From Mesobacillus foraminis (lineage in GTDB: Bacteria > Bacillota > Bacilli > Bacillales > Cytobacillaceae): a stretch of 64,000 bases of DNA. Both the position numbers and the translations under genes were made by a program. How positions within the stretch are numbered: the stretch's first letter is position 1; each line of letters starts with the position of its first letter. The notes beneath the pieces are model-generated. The model saw nothing but the letters and a program-made list of their open reading frames with translations. It was not told the DNA's origin and searched no databases. The stretch lies in the NCBI RefSeq assembly GCF_004340465.1, contig NZ_SLVV01000002.1:434001-498000 (forward strand), read 5' to 3'. Shown here piece after piece: positions 17,271-25,711 of the stretch.

Positions 17271-17284
17271 TGTAAGCGTTAACA
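17271..17284. promoter_or_regulatory. cre site upstream of PTS operon
   Basis: TGTAAGCGTTAACA fits the cre consensus at every fixed position. It lies 86 bases upstream of the activator start, where CcpA would repress the operon in good carbon sources. Confidence 0.75.
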
Positions 17285-17306
17285 AATTTATGACTATAAA
17301 TTCCTG

Positions 17307-17501
17307 TTATCGGAAACACAGGGAAATGCTTTTAATCCCGATCAAATTATATTCCGCAGGACCATTGAATGCATGGTACTTGGCACTGTCGATGCAACTG
17401 ACGAAAAAAAAGAAAGATATCTTGCGACCGACATGGATCACTTGAACTTGAAGTTTGGTGTTATGTTCGCATTTTGCCAGTTCGGCATCCAGTCCATCCA
17501 T
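17307..17501 (-). CDS. Doubtful small open reading frame
   Basis: A 64-residue frame that begins with a protein-like stretch (MDGLDAELAKCEHNTKLQV) and then runs through a T-rich tract giving FFFF. There is no convincing ribosome binding site and no family resemblance. It may be the relic of a gene or noise. Confidence 0.2.
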   Translation of the reverse strand: MDGLDAELAKCEHNTKLQVQVIHVGRKISFFFFVSCIDSAKYHAFNGPAEYNLIGIKSISLCFR

Positions 17502-17549
17502 AGCGGTTACCTCTTTAATCAGAGTATCTTCCCTTGAATTTTATCCATT

Positions 17550-17608
17550 TAAAAAACACCTCCGAAATCGTTTAGTTGGTAAAACAAATTCAGGAGGTGT
17601 TTTTTTAT
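17550..17608. terminator. Terminator after polyol permease gene
   Basis: AAAAAACACCTCC pairs with GGAGGTGTTTTTTT around a loop of about 29 bases. On the minus strand it lies 20 bases past the permease stop codon. Confidence 0.75.
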
Positions 17609-17627
17609 TTTGTTTTAATAAAATTTG

Positions 17628-18863
17628 TTAGCTTACTTTTGCTTTCGGTTTGGCACTCGCCTCTAGTTCTTCTGGAGTTTTAAGATAAGGTGTTAAGATA
17701 GCACTTAAAACATAGAATCCTGCATAAATGAAAATGACAACGCCGGCACCAAACGGTTCAAAGAAAAGGGTTACAATAGCTGGCGCAATAAATGTACCCA
17801 GCCCTGCTCCTAAGTTAAGGATCGACATTGCGGCACCTTTATTATCCGGTGCTAATAATGGGAACAATGCTGAAAGTGGCACATATCCAGCCATTGCAAC
17901 ACCACATAAACTAAGGGTTGCCGTCATGAGCCAGTAGTTATGACCAACCATTTGCGGCATAAAGTATACTAAGATTAGAACGGCGGCATAGAAGTATCCA
18001 CCAACCCATTTAATCGTTGTTCTCCAGCCCCATTTATCACCTAGATAACCAAACAATAGGTTCGCAAATATAGCGACAGTGAAAACTGTGGACCACATAC
18101 GAAGCCATTCTGTTGTTGAATAACCAAAATCAAGCAGATATATTGGCAAAAATAGAAGTAACCCGTATTGGGCAAAGCCATTTATTGATTTTACTACTAA
18201 GCCTAATGCAATAACCGGTCTCTTTAAAATTGTTATTGCTTTCGCAAATTCCGATAAAGAGAAATTTGTAATTTCAGAAGCTGGAACTCTGTCCTTGTTT
18301 ACAACAATCGCTAGAAAAGCACCAACTACAGTGAATACGATACCTGACCAAAGCACATTAATATGACCCATGACCGGGATAAAGAGAGAGGCATAAAATG
18401 GGCCTGCTACACTAAGACCTAGAGAGAACATAAACCAAAACCAGCCTGCAGCACTGCTGCGACGTTCTATTGGCGTACTATAGTTAATCCATACAAGGAA
18501 AGAATAAGCAAACAAAGGATATCCAAACCCTCTAATCGCATAGAATGGAATCATCATAGAAAGATTCAGTGTATACATTCCTAATCCAATAAACCCAACA
18601 CTTCCTATAAAGAATGCGATAAAGCCAAACAGCATGGCTTTACGCGGCCCAAGTGTCTGAACGAAGACGCCTGATAGCCACGCGGAAATTGTAACTGTGA
18701 CACCGTATACAGTAATTAGCAAGGAGGCATGAGTGACACTCATGCCCTCCTCAACCAAATACGGAACAATCCATGCCTGCTCAATACCATCACCAATCAT
18801 AAATAGCATTAAACCGATGTATCCCCACAATAGATTCTTAGGTAATCCGATTTTTTCTATCAT
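17628..18863 (-). CDS. MFS transporter, polyol permease (RbtT/DalT/CsbX) family
   Basis: A 411-residue transporter with about 12 membrane segments. The start region (LLWGYIGLMLFMIGDGIEQAWIVPY) and IRGFGYPLFAYSFLVWINY are typical of the pentitol permease group that includes ribitol and D-arabinitol permeases and Bacillus CsbX. It probably imports a pentitol or related sugar by proton symport. The ATG at 18863 is preferred because GGAG sits nine bases upstream; the ATG at 18872 directly abuts it. It follows the isomerase gene by 34 bases and is likely in the same transcript. The tail ends in a short basic segment (KPKAKVS). Confidence 0.88.
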   Translation of the reverse strand: MIEKIGLPKNLLWGYIGLMLFMIGDGIEQAWIVPYLVEEGMSVTHASLLITVYGVTVTISAWLSGVFVQTLGPRKAMLFGFIAFFIGSVGFIGLGMYTLNLSMMIPFYAIRGFGYPLFAYSFLVWINYSTPIERRSSAAGWFWFMFSLGLSVAGPFYASLFIPVMGHINVLWSGIVFTVVGAFLAIVVNKDRVPASEITNFSLSEFAKAITILKRPVIALGLVVKSINGFAQYGLLLFLPIYLLDFGYSTTEWLRMWSTVFTVAIFANLLFGYLGDKWGWRTTIKWVGGYFYAAVLILVYFMPQMVGHNYWLMTATLSLCGVAMAGYVPLSALFPLLAPDNKGAAMSILNLGAGLGTFIAPAIVTLFFEPFGAGVVIFIYAGFYVLSAILTPYLKTPEELEASAKPKAKVS

Positions 18864-18897
18864 TGTTATCATCTCCGTGTTTTGGCTAGGTTAAATG

Positions 18898-19854
18898 TTA
18901 TGCAAGGAAAGAATTTAGCAAAAATTGCTGTACTTTCACACCATTTTTCTCTTTAATTAATTGCTCGATCGTTTCCATTCCAATTTTTGAAATCAATGTA
19001 TCCAGTGCTTTGTACACTTTTATATTTTGCTCGCACTCGGCAACAGGATCTTCTCGAAGTGGGAATGTATCAAAATAGATCAGCCCTGTGTAGTTATATT
19101 TTTTTGCATAATAGATGAATTCTAATGTTTGCATAAGGTGAACGCTGCCTAACATGATTCCATCGTCCGCGTCTTTGTACCCATCATTTAAGTGGAAGCC
19201 CATTAGACGGTTTTTCCGGGCAGCAAGTGCAACAGAGTAAGCAGGATTTTCTTTTTTCATTAACATGTGACAAAAGTCTAATGTAATACCGACATTCGGT
19301 AGTCCTACTTCTTCTACGAGTAAAAGAGATAAACCAATATCTCCAACGAGAGAGAACGATCTTGGTTCGTAAGGCTTGTATTCAAAGCTGATATCCGTTT
19401 CTGGATATTCGGAAGCTACTTCTTTTAAAGCGGATACAGTTTGATTCCATGCTTCTTCATAATCCAGCTGAAAAGAGTAATCAAATCCGTCATTCGCAAG
19501 CCAAATCGTTGTGGTTTTCCCTCCAAGCTGTTGACACGCTTCAACTGCTTCTTTTGTCGTGTTGATTGCTTTCCTTCTGATTTCTTCATTGCTATTTGTA
19601 AATTCCCCATTTAAGTAAGTATCATCAAATCGTAAAGCGATACCGCTTACTTGCAGCCCTGATTGAGAAATTACATCCTTAATTTCATCCAGCGTATTCG
19701 TTTTAAAGTGCTCAGGATAGTTTAGCTCGACGTGTGTTAACCCACTGACTGTGGCCATTCTTTTAATGAGATCGACTGTGGTAAGCTGTTTATCCCGGGG
19801 AAAGAATAATTCTTTTTGTGCCTTAAATGAATTCAATCGTGTAGAAAATATCAT
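18898..19854 (-). CDS. Sugar phosphate isomerase/epimerase-like TIM barrel protein
   Basis: A 318-residue xylose-isomerase-like TIM barrel. Segments matching the metal-binding frame are DISFEYKPYEPR, NVGITLDFCHML, LMGFHLNDGYKDADDG and GLIYFDTFPLREDP. The likely reaction is isomerisation or epimerisation of the imported polyol-derived sugar. AAAGGTGA lies nine bases before the ATG. First gene of a two-gene minus-strand transcript with the polyol permease, divergent from an RpiR-family regulator and a ribokinase-like kinase. This set (transport, isomerase, kinase, regulator) forms a self-contained minimal catabolic pathway. No polyol dehydrogenase is present, which leaves the substrate open. 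Confidence 0.85.
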   Translation of the reverse strand: MIFSTRLNSFKAQKELFFPRDKQLTTVDLIKRMATVSGLTHVELNYPEHFKTNTLDEIKDVISQSGLQVSGIALRFDDTYLNGEFTNSNEEIRRKAINTTKEAVEACQQLGGKTTTIWLANDGFDYSFQLDYEEAWNQTVSALKEVASEYPETDISFEYKPYEPRSFSLVGDIGLSLLLVEEVGLPNVGITLDFCHMLMKKENPAYSVALAARKNRLMGFHLNDGYKDADDGIMLGSVHLMQTLEFIYYAKKYNYTGLIYFDTFPLREDPVAECEQNIKVYKALDTLISKIGMETIEQLIKEKNGVKVQQFLLNSFLA

Positions 19855-19954
19855 ACCTTTTTATCACCTTTCGCTTTAAGATTACATATCAGATTGCCTA
19901 AGCAACTCGATATGAATGTACTCACAGTCTATAAATATTTTACTTATTTGTAAA

Positions 19955-20000
19955 CGAAAATAAAATAAACTACCGAAAATATTTATATTACCCGAAAATA
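19955..20000. promoter_or_regulatory. Three CGAAAATA repeats at 19-base intervals
   Basis: CGAAAATA occurs at 19955-19962, 19974-19981 and 19993-20000, exactly 19 bases apart, in the divergent promoter region of the polyol module. Regular spacing near two helical turns suggests a multi-site operator. Confidence 0.55.
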
Positions 20001-20045
20001 CACATAAAAATTTTACTATTGTAATTATGATAGTAATTTTATTGT

Positions 20046-20061
20046 TTTCATTTATTTGAAA
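20046..20061. promoter_or_regulatory. Small palindrome upstream of RpiR-family gene
   Basis: TTTCA, six-base spacer, TGAAA, 50 bases before the regulator start. It is similar in shape to sites bound by some RpiR-family dimers, but short enough to arise by chance. Confidence 0.35.
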
Positions 20062-20111
20062 TGATGATATGATGAACTCAAATTAATCTATAGAAAGGAG
20101 CTACTAGAAGA

Positions 20112-20996
20112 ATGAGCAATAAGCCCCTGTCAGGTAAAGAGTGTATCCTATTTGCGCGCAGCATCTCTCCCTCTCTTGGTAATAAGGAGAGAAGAGTTAC
20201 ACAATTTATCAGCAATAACTATCAAGAATTAGCAAAAAGTACGATCAGTGAAGTGGCTCTCCATCTGAATGTCAGCGAAGCAACCATCACAAAGGTGTGC
20301 AAAAAAATAAAATGTAAGGGCTTCTATGAATTGAAAAGAGCGATTGAATTATACGTAAATGGACAGAAAGAAGAAGATAGCAGTGATTTAGACTCAGAAT
20401 TTACTTTAGAGGATTCCAATGAAGTCATCTTGGAGAAGGTTTTAATTAATGCTATTGTCGCTGTCCAGGACATGCTGGACATTGTAGATTATGCAGCGTT
20501 TGACAAGGTTGCGGAGATCTTTCGTAATAAACCCGAGGACAATAAGATCTTTTTAGTCGGAAAAGGCGGCTCCGCTATCCTTTGTGAAGACTTCCAGCAT
20601 AAATTGCTAAAGATTGGCATATTTGCTCATGTTTATAAAGACACACATATGCAATTAATGGCTACCTCTCTCATACAAAAAGGAGATATTGTGTTGGGGA
20701 TTTCCCATACAGGTGCCACAAAAAACATTGTACAAATACTTAAATTGGCCCAACTTCAAGGGGCTTGTACAATCAGCCTTACTAATTATATGAACAGCCC
20801 GATCACTGAAGTTTCTGAGGTGAGTCTGGTTTCTACCGCAAAAAATAATCCAATTACTGGTGAAAACGCCGCAGCGCGAATTGTGCAGCTTAGCATTTTA
20901 GATGCTTTATATACGAGTTTAGCCTTAAAGGATTCTGGGGAGTCCTACAAAAAATTATCGCTGACAAGTGATGCAGTTAAACAATATCGTGAATAG
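20112..20996 (+). CDS. MurR/RpiR family transcriptional regulator with SIS domain
   Basis: A 294-residue sugar-phosphate-responsive regulator. Residues 1-80 form the RpiR helix-turn-helix (STISEVALHLNVSEATITKVCKKI), and residues about 115-250 form the SIS domain (FLVGKGGSAILCEDF, GISHTGATKNIVQ), which binds phosphosugars. AAAGGAG precedes the ATG. It is divergent from the isomerase-permease pair and is followed after 12 bases by the ribokinase-family gene, so it probably controls both sides of the module. The inducer is likely the phosphosugar made by the neighbouring kinase. Confidence 0.92.
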   Translation: MSNKPLSGKECILFARSISPSLGNKERRVTQFISNNYQELAKSTISEVALHLNVSEATITKVCKKIKCKGFYELKRAIELYVNGQKEEDSSDLDSEFTLEDSNEVILEKVLINAIVAVQDMLDIVDYAAFDKVAEIFRNKPEDNKIFLVGKGGSAILCEDFQHKLLKIGIFAHVYKDTHMQLMATSLIQKGDIVLGISHTGATKNIVQILKLAQLQGACTISLTNYMNSPITEVSEVSLVSTAKNNPITGENAAARIVQLSILDALYTSLALKDSGESYKKLSLTSDAVKQYRE

Positions 20997-21008
20997 AGAG
21001 GAAAAAAG

Positions 21009-21944
21009 ATGATGAAAAACCAACAAGTGGCTGTTATTGGCAGCCTTAACTACGATCTATTGCTAAAGCAGGAGCGCTTACCTAAAAAGGGGGAGACGTT
21101 CACGGCTCATGACTTGATTCAAGGACCGGGAGGAAAAGGAGCAAATCAAGCTGCTCAATGCGCTAAATTAGGATTATCCACATCAATGATTGGCAAGGTT
21201 GGTGAAGATCGATTTGGCGACGCTTTGATCGGGTCTTTGCAAGCCTTCGGAGTAAATGTTGATCATGTAGGCAAAAAAGGAACAACCGGAATGGGTATTG
21301 TAAATGTTCTTCCTGATGGAGACTATCACAGTACGTTATTACGAGGAGCAAATTATTTAGTTACAAAAGAAGATATCGATCGAAGCCTAGAAGTCATTAC
21401 TGGCTGTCAATATATTTTGCTGCAGCAAGAAATACCACAGTCAATTGTAGATTATATTATTGAGAAAACACGAGATTCAGAATGCAAAATTGTATTAAAT
21501 AATGCACCTGCCCGTGACATAAGTGAGACAAGTCTTGCTGCTGTTGATATTCTTGTTGTTAATGAAACAGAAGCTGAATTCATGAGCGGATGTAAAGTCA
21601 ATTCAGTTGAATCTGCCCATGAAGTAGCTCAAAATCTTGTACAAAAAGTTAAGAACACGGTTATCTTAACATTAGGTGCACTGGGCGTTGTTGTCGCCAC
21701 AAGAGAGGAATCTATTTATACTCCTGCTAATAAAGTAGAAGCTGTGGATGCTACGGGGGCTGGAGATTCTTTCATCGGAGCATTTGTGTTCGGATTGATA
21801 GAAGGATACACTTTGCAAAAAGCCACTGAACTAGCTACTTTAGCAAGCTCCATTACGGTGTCAATAACCGGGGGAAGTGAATCCTTTCCAACTTTAAGTG
21901 AGTTAAAAAAACTCGCGTCAATCCATCAACCGTTAGAAACATAA
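21009..21944 (+). CDS. Ribokinase-family (PfkB) carbohydrate kinase
   Basis: A 311-residue sugar kinase. The PfkB signatures are GPGGKGANQAAQCAKLG (39-55) and the C-terminal DATGAGDSF with catalytic Asp253. NNAPARD and VNETEAE are typical of ribokinases. It phosphorylates a free pentose or hexose with ATP. GAGAGGA stands before two consecutive ATG codons. It is translated 12 bases after the RpiR gene, which implies one transcript. In context it would phosphorylate the product of the sugar isomerase after uptake by the polyol permease. The exact sugar cannot be told from the sequence; ribose itself is less likely because no ribose transporter is present. Confidence 0.9.
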   Translation: MMKNQQVAVIGSLNYDLLLKQERLPKKGETFTAHDLIQGPGGKGANQAAQCAKLGLSTSMIGKVGEDRFGDALIGSLQAFGVNVDHVGKKGTTGMGIVNVLPDGDYHSTLLRGANYLVTKEDIDRSLEVITGCQYILLQQEIPQSIVDYIIEKTRDSECKIVLNNAPARDISETSLAAVDILVVNETEAEFMSGCKVNSVESAHEVAQNLVQKVKNTVILTLGALGVVVATREESIYTPANKVEAVDATGAGDSFIGAFVFGLIEGYTLQKATELATLASSITVSITGGSESFPTLSELKKLASIHQPLET

Positions 21945-21977
21945 TACCTTACACTTTCAACTATAGATATAAGGTAC

Positions 21978-22055
21978 ATCTACACTCTTTAGACGGCTAT
22001 TACTCAGCTTCTTTGGAATAATAGCTGTCTAATTTCCCCTCCAAATAGTGTAGAT
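21978..22055. repeat. Nested inverted repeats downstream of ribokinase gene
   Basis: An outer perfect pair ATCTACACT/AGTGTAGAT encloses an inner imperfect pair AGACGGCTATTA/TAATAGCTGTCT. The element follows the kinase stop by 33 bases. It could be a terminator, a structured RNA or the trace of a small mobile element. No gene was recognised from here to 22472. Confidence 0.45.
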
Positions 22056-22472
22056 CAAACGATGACTGATGACCCTCTAGTTAATTCGAGTTTACGAAAT
22101 TTAAGGAAGATGCCAATAGGTTAACTTTCGCCTTGGGGAAGTTTCCTGAAAGCGAGGGAATTTATAATGGGGCAGACAGAAAAAGAGCTTCCCATTTTAG
22201 GGAGCCCAATAGTTTTAACTATTTATTATTCCTTTTATAACTAAAGCAGGGAACCATAAAGCAAGACCTGGAACAATGAATTCCTATTAATAGTACCTGG
22301 TAGAATTCTGCTAGTACTTGCTATAGGTTCTTAACAACGATCAACGCATTATTATTTACGTCCCCATAAAATTGCGATGGTAACCCATGACAGAAAAAAG
22401 TTCTGTTTAGATTAGGCTGTCTATTTTTCTTTTAAAGGTACAAAAGATAAATGGAACACTAGATATTAAAGC

Positions 22473-24206
22473 TTAATTACATTCAAAATGTATTTTTTTA
22501 TTTTTTGTACCATGCAATTCAAATAGGATGATTTCATTCATCCCACTTTTTAATAATGGACCTGGTAAATAGAGTGTTTTTTGCGGACCCACCTCCCAAT
22601 AACGTCCGAGGTTAAAACCATTGATAAAAAGATTCCCTTTTGCCCATCCGTCTAGATGAACAATCGTATCCGCCGGTTTATCAATGATTAACTCCCCTTT
22701 AAAAAACGTCGGTCCATATTCTATAGAAGGATTCTTGGCAAAATGAAGTTGATTTACGTTATCAAGTCTTAATGGATACATCGTCCAATTAAAAAGTAAC
22801 TGATTATCTAAATGTACACCTTCTATAATACCTTTATGATCTTTTAACAAGGGACCATAATTGATCCGTCCCATATTTTCTACTAATATAGAAAGTTTTG
22901 CGCCTTCTTTAGGAATCTCGAGTGTGAGTGGCTGTTTATTTTCCCACCGCTCGTAGGTACCAAGGAATTGGTTATCTAAGAAGATAAGGGCACCGTCATG
23001 TATTTCTCGTATAAACAGTTGCTGCTTAGGTCTTGGACCTGAAATCATGGTTTCATACAAAATAAACCCATAATCTTGTCCAAGTTCCTCCATCGTCTTA
23101 GGAAAAACGGATGTAATCGGCTCACTCAATTGGTGTAAGGAATCAAAAAGGTTAATAGACTTGGTCATCTCTATTGTCCCAAAACTCTTTCGTTCAATGG
23201 GTTTGGGTAAATCTAGTGGTGCTTTACCGGTATGTTTTGTCAGGATTTCTCTCATTAAAAAGTACTTTTTCGTTGGTTCACCATACTCATTAAGCGGCGC
23301 GTCATAATCATAGCTTGTGACGGTTGGTTCATATCGTTTAATATGGTTGGCACCATTATAAAAACCAAAATTCGTTCCCCCGTGGAACATGTAAACATTG
23401 ACCGATGCACCCATGCCCAACATTTCTTCAAAAACTCTTCCCACATCCTCTGGGTCCCTAACATGGTGCTCTTCCATCCAATGGTCAAACCAGCCATTCC
23501 AAAACTCCATGCACATGATGGGTTCATCCGGTTGATACCTACGCAAACTATTAAACGCTTCTTTCGCTGCAGAGCCGAAATTTACCGTTTCAAGAATTCC
23601 GGGTACCATTCCTCCTTGTAACATATGATCCGCAGGCCCATCGGATGTAAATAATAGAACATCTATTCCATGTTCAACAAATAAATCTTTTATATATTCT
23701 AAATACCTTGTATCGTTACCAAAACTGCCATACTCGTTTTCAATTTGCATCGCGATAATCGGTCCGTTCTCTGTACAAAGAAACGGCTTTAGCTTTGGGA
23801 GTAATACGTTATAATAGGCTCTAATTTTTTCTAAATATGGTTCGTAATAACATCGCAGCTTGATGTTCGCATCTTTTAGCAACCAGGATGGCAGCCCTCC
23901 AAACTCCCATTCGGCACATATGTAGGGACTTGGCCGAACAAAGACCATTAAATCTAATTTCTGAGCAGTCTGAATAAATTCAGTTACATTTGGGATTCCT
24001 TCGAAGTTATACTCTCCTTCTCGAGGTTCATGAAGATTCCAAGGTACATATGTCTCTACCGTATTAAATCCACAGGCTTTCAATTTTAGTAATCGATCTT
24101 CCCAATATTGTGGAACAATTCTAAAATAATGGATGGCTCCTGAAATGATTTGAATTGGCTCGTTATCGAGGATAAAATGTTGGTTTCTCGTTTTGAATGT
24201 TGGCAT
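22473..24206 (-). CDS. GH35 beta-galactosidase
   Basis: A 577-residue glycoside hydrolase of family 35, without signal peptide and so presumably cytoplasmic. The TIM barrel starts at once (ISGAIHYFRIVPQYWEDRL, typical of GH35). The acid/base is Glu158 in IENEYGS and the nucleophile Glu234 in CMEFWNGWFDHW; HGGTNFGF follows. The C-terminal part holds jelly-roll domains (NLFINGFNLGRYW is characteristic). It removes terminal beta-linked galactose, as found on complex N-glycans. TGGAGG precedes the ATG. It follows the GH29 fucosidase gene by 41 bases and is very likely co-transcribed. A plant glycan role is possible, but the locus favours glycoprotein glycans. Confidence 0.93.
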   Translation of the reverse strand: MPTFKTRNQHFILDNEPIQIISGAIHYFRIVPQYWEDRLLKLKACGFNTVETYVPWNLHEPREGEYNFEGIPNVTEFIQTAQKLDLMVFVRPSPYICAEWEFGGLPSWLLKDANIKLRCYYEPYLEKIRAYYNVLLPKLKPFLCTENGPIIAMQIENEYGSFGNDTRYLEYIKDLFVEHGIDVLLFTSDGPADHMLQGGMVPGILETVNFGSAAKEAFNSLRRYQPDEPIMCMEFWNGWFDHWMEEHHVRDPEDVGRVFEEMLGMGASVNVYMFHGGTNFGFYNGANHIKRYEPTVTSYDYDAPLNEYGEPTKKYFLMREILTKHTGKAPLDLPKPIERKSFGTIEMTKSINLFDSLHQLSEPITSVFPKTMEELGQDYGFILYETMISGPRPKQQLFIREIHDGALIFLDNQFLGTYERWENKQPLTLEIPKEGAKLSILVENMGRINYGPLLKDHKGIIEGVHLDNQLLFNWTMYPLRLDNVNQLHFAKNPSIEYGPTFFKGELIIDKPADTIVHLDGWAKGNLFINGFNLGRYWEVGPQKTLYLPGPLLKSGMNEIILFELHGTKNKKIHFECN

Positions 24207-24247
24207 TACAAACCTCCAAAGTATAAATCTTCCCTGGATGAATGGGA

Positions 24248-25471
24248 TTACACATCTTTCGTTGTATTAAAACATGAAAATGATAAGATTAATGGTTCGG
24301 CGATACTCTCTAATACTCTCAATCTTAGTTTACTTGTCTTTATTCTTGGTAAACATTGTATCCTTTTATGCCCAATGGCTGAACCTTCCGCAATGATTGT
24401 CCATTGGTTTTCTTGCCAGAAATCGATTTCGTATTTTCGTACGCGTTCTCCACGGGCTATATCTTCTTGCAGGGATATTGTATTAATGAATATCTCTTCA
24501 GGGAGTTCCAAAATATGTTCATGTCCTTTCCCTTCTGTAACAGCAATTGGATTCGAGAACCTTCTGCGTATCTCATTTCCAAATTCCAAGACCTGGTTAA
24601 AATCTTCCTCAGGGATTAGTCCCCTGTTATCTGGTGCAACATTCAATAATAGATTTGTTCCATGCCCAACAGACTGATAATAAATCGATAGTAAATTGTC
24701 TAAGGAGCGTAAACTTTGTTCATCATTCGGATGCCAAAACCAATGATCCCCTCTGATCGGAACATCACATTCAGCCGGAAGCCAATTAACCTTATCATCT
24801 GAAAACATACTAATCTTTGCGTTACTCCGTGTGTTCCAGCAAGGATACGGAGCTACTCCATTTTCATTTCCGACCCAGCGGATAGTTGGCTGCCCCATAT
24901 TAAAGATCATGGCGTCTGGTTGATGCTTTTTCACGATGCCAATAATTCTTGCCCAATCGTATTCCCGTCCTTCTGAACCCGCTCCATCAAACCAAAGTTC
25001 CACTAGGGGGCCGTATTGCGTCAAGATCCCTGTTAACTGCTCACAGTAAAAATCATCATACTTCTCTTTGTCAGGGTAACATTTTTCATGACGGTCCCAA
25101 GGGGAAATGTAGACCCCGAATGGCATATCCTCCTCTTTACACGCCTTTGCACATTCTAAGACAACGTCACCCTTTCCAAGGTTCCAAGGGCTGGCCTTTA
25201 CTGAATAATCCGTTGTCTTAGTTGGCCATAAACAAAATCCATCATGATGCTTTGCAGTTAAAATAAAGTACTTAAATCCAGCCTTTTTCGCCAGCTTCAC
25301 CCATTGTCTGGCATCTAAAGAAATGGGATTAAATTTTTCTGGAGAATCCGTACCATCTCCCCATTCTTGATCACAAAAGGTGTTCATTCCGAAGTGAACA
25401 AAAAAACCCAGCTCCAGGTTTTGCCAGGCAATTTGATTTTTCGTTGGAAGTGCAAGCTCCTCAAAACTCAT
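24248..25471 (-). CDS. GH29 alpha-L-fucosidase
   Basis: A 407-residue family 29 retaining fucosidase with no signal peptide. Visible motifs: FFVHFGMNTF, AKHHDGFCLW (His pair of the active site) and the nucleophile Asp in ELWFDGAGSEG at about residue 162. The sequence GTNLLLNVAPDNRGLIP closes the barrel, and a short C-terminal beta domain follows. It would cut fucose from imported glycans, for example core or antennary fucose. The ATG at 25471 is chosen because GGGAG lies eight bases upstream; the GTG at 25477 is less well placed. It is the first gene of a two-gene transcript with GH35. Confidence 0.92.
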   Translation of the reverse strand: MSFEELALPTKNQIAWQNLELGFFVHFGMNTFCDQEWGDGTDSPEKFNPISLDARQWVKLAKKAGFKYFILTAKHHDGFCLWPTKTTDYSVKASPWNLGKGDVVLECAKACKEEDMPFGVYISPWDRHEKCYPDKEKYDDFYCEQLTGILTQYGPLVELWFDGAGSEGREYDWARIIGIVKKHQPDAMIFNMGQPTIRWVGNENGVAPYPCWNTRSNAKISMFSDDKVNWLPAECDVPIRGDHWFWHPNDEQSLRSLDNLLSIYYQSVGHGTNLLLNVAPDNRGLIPEEDFNQVLEFGNEIRRRFSNPIAVTEGKGHEHILELPEEIFINTISLQEDIARGERVRKYEIDFWQENQWTIIAEGSAIGHKRIQCLPRIKTSKLRLRVLESIAEPLILSFSCFNTTKDV

Positions 25472-25587
25472 TTTCACTGCTCCCTTCCAGTAGAAAACCT
25501 TTAATGATTAACCTTAAATTTCGCTAGTATCACGGCTTCTACACTAATCTAAATCCTCTGGCCATTTATATGAACCACTTCATAATT

Positions 25588-25636
25588 ACATAAAACCCTC
25601 GGTAAATCCTATTGGAGCCAACGAGGGTTTTATGTC
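25588..25636 (-). terminator. Rho-independent terminator after GH3 gene
   Basis: ACATAAAACCCTCG and CGAGGGTTTTATGT are perfect 14-base complements around a 20-base loop. It lies about 75 bases past the GH3 stop codon. Confidence 0.8.
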
Positions 25637-25711
25637 TATATTATCATGATGAAGCATTACGTCGATCTTAAGGAACCGCTCAATCCTAATGGTTGCATTT
25701 TTTCAAGTAAA

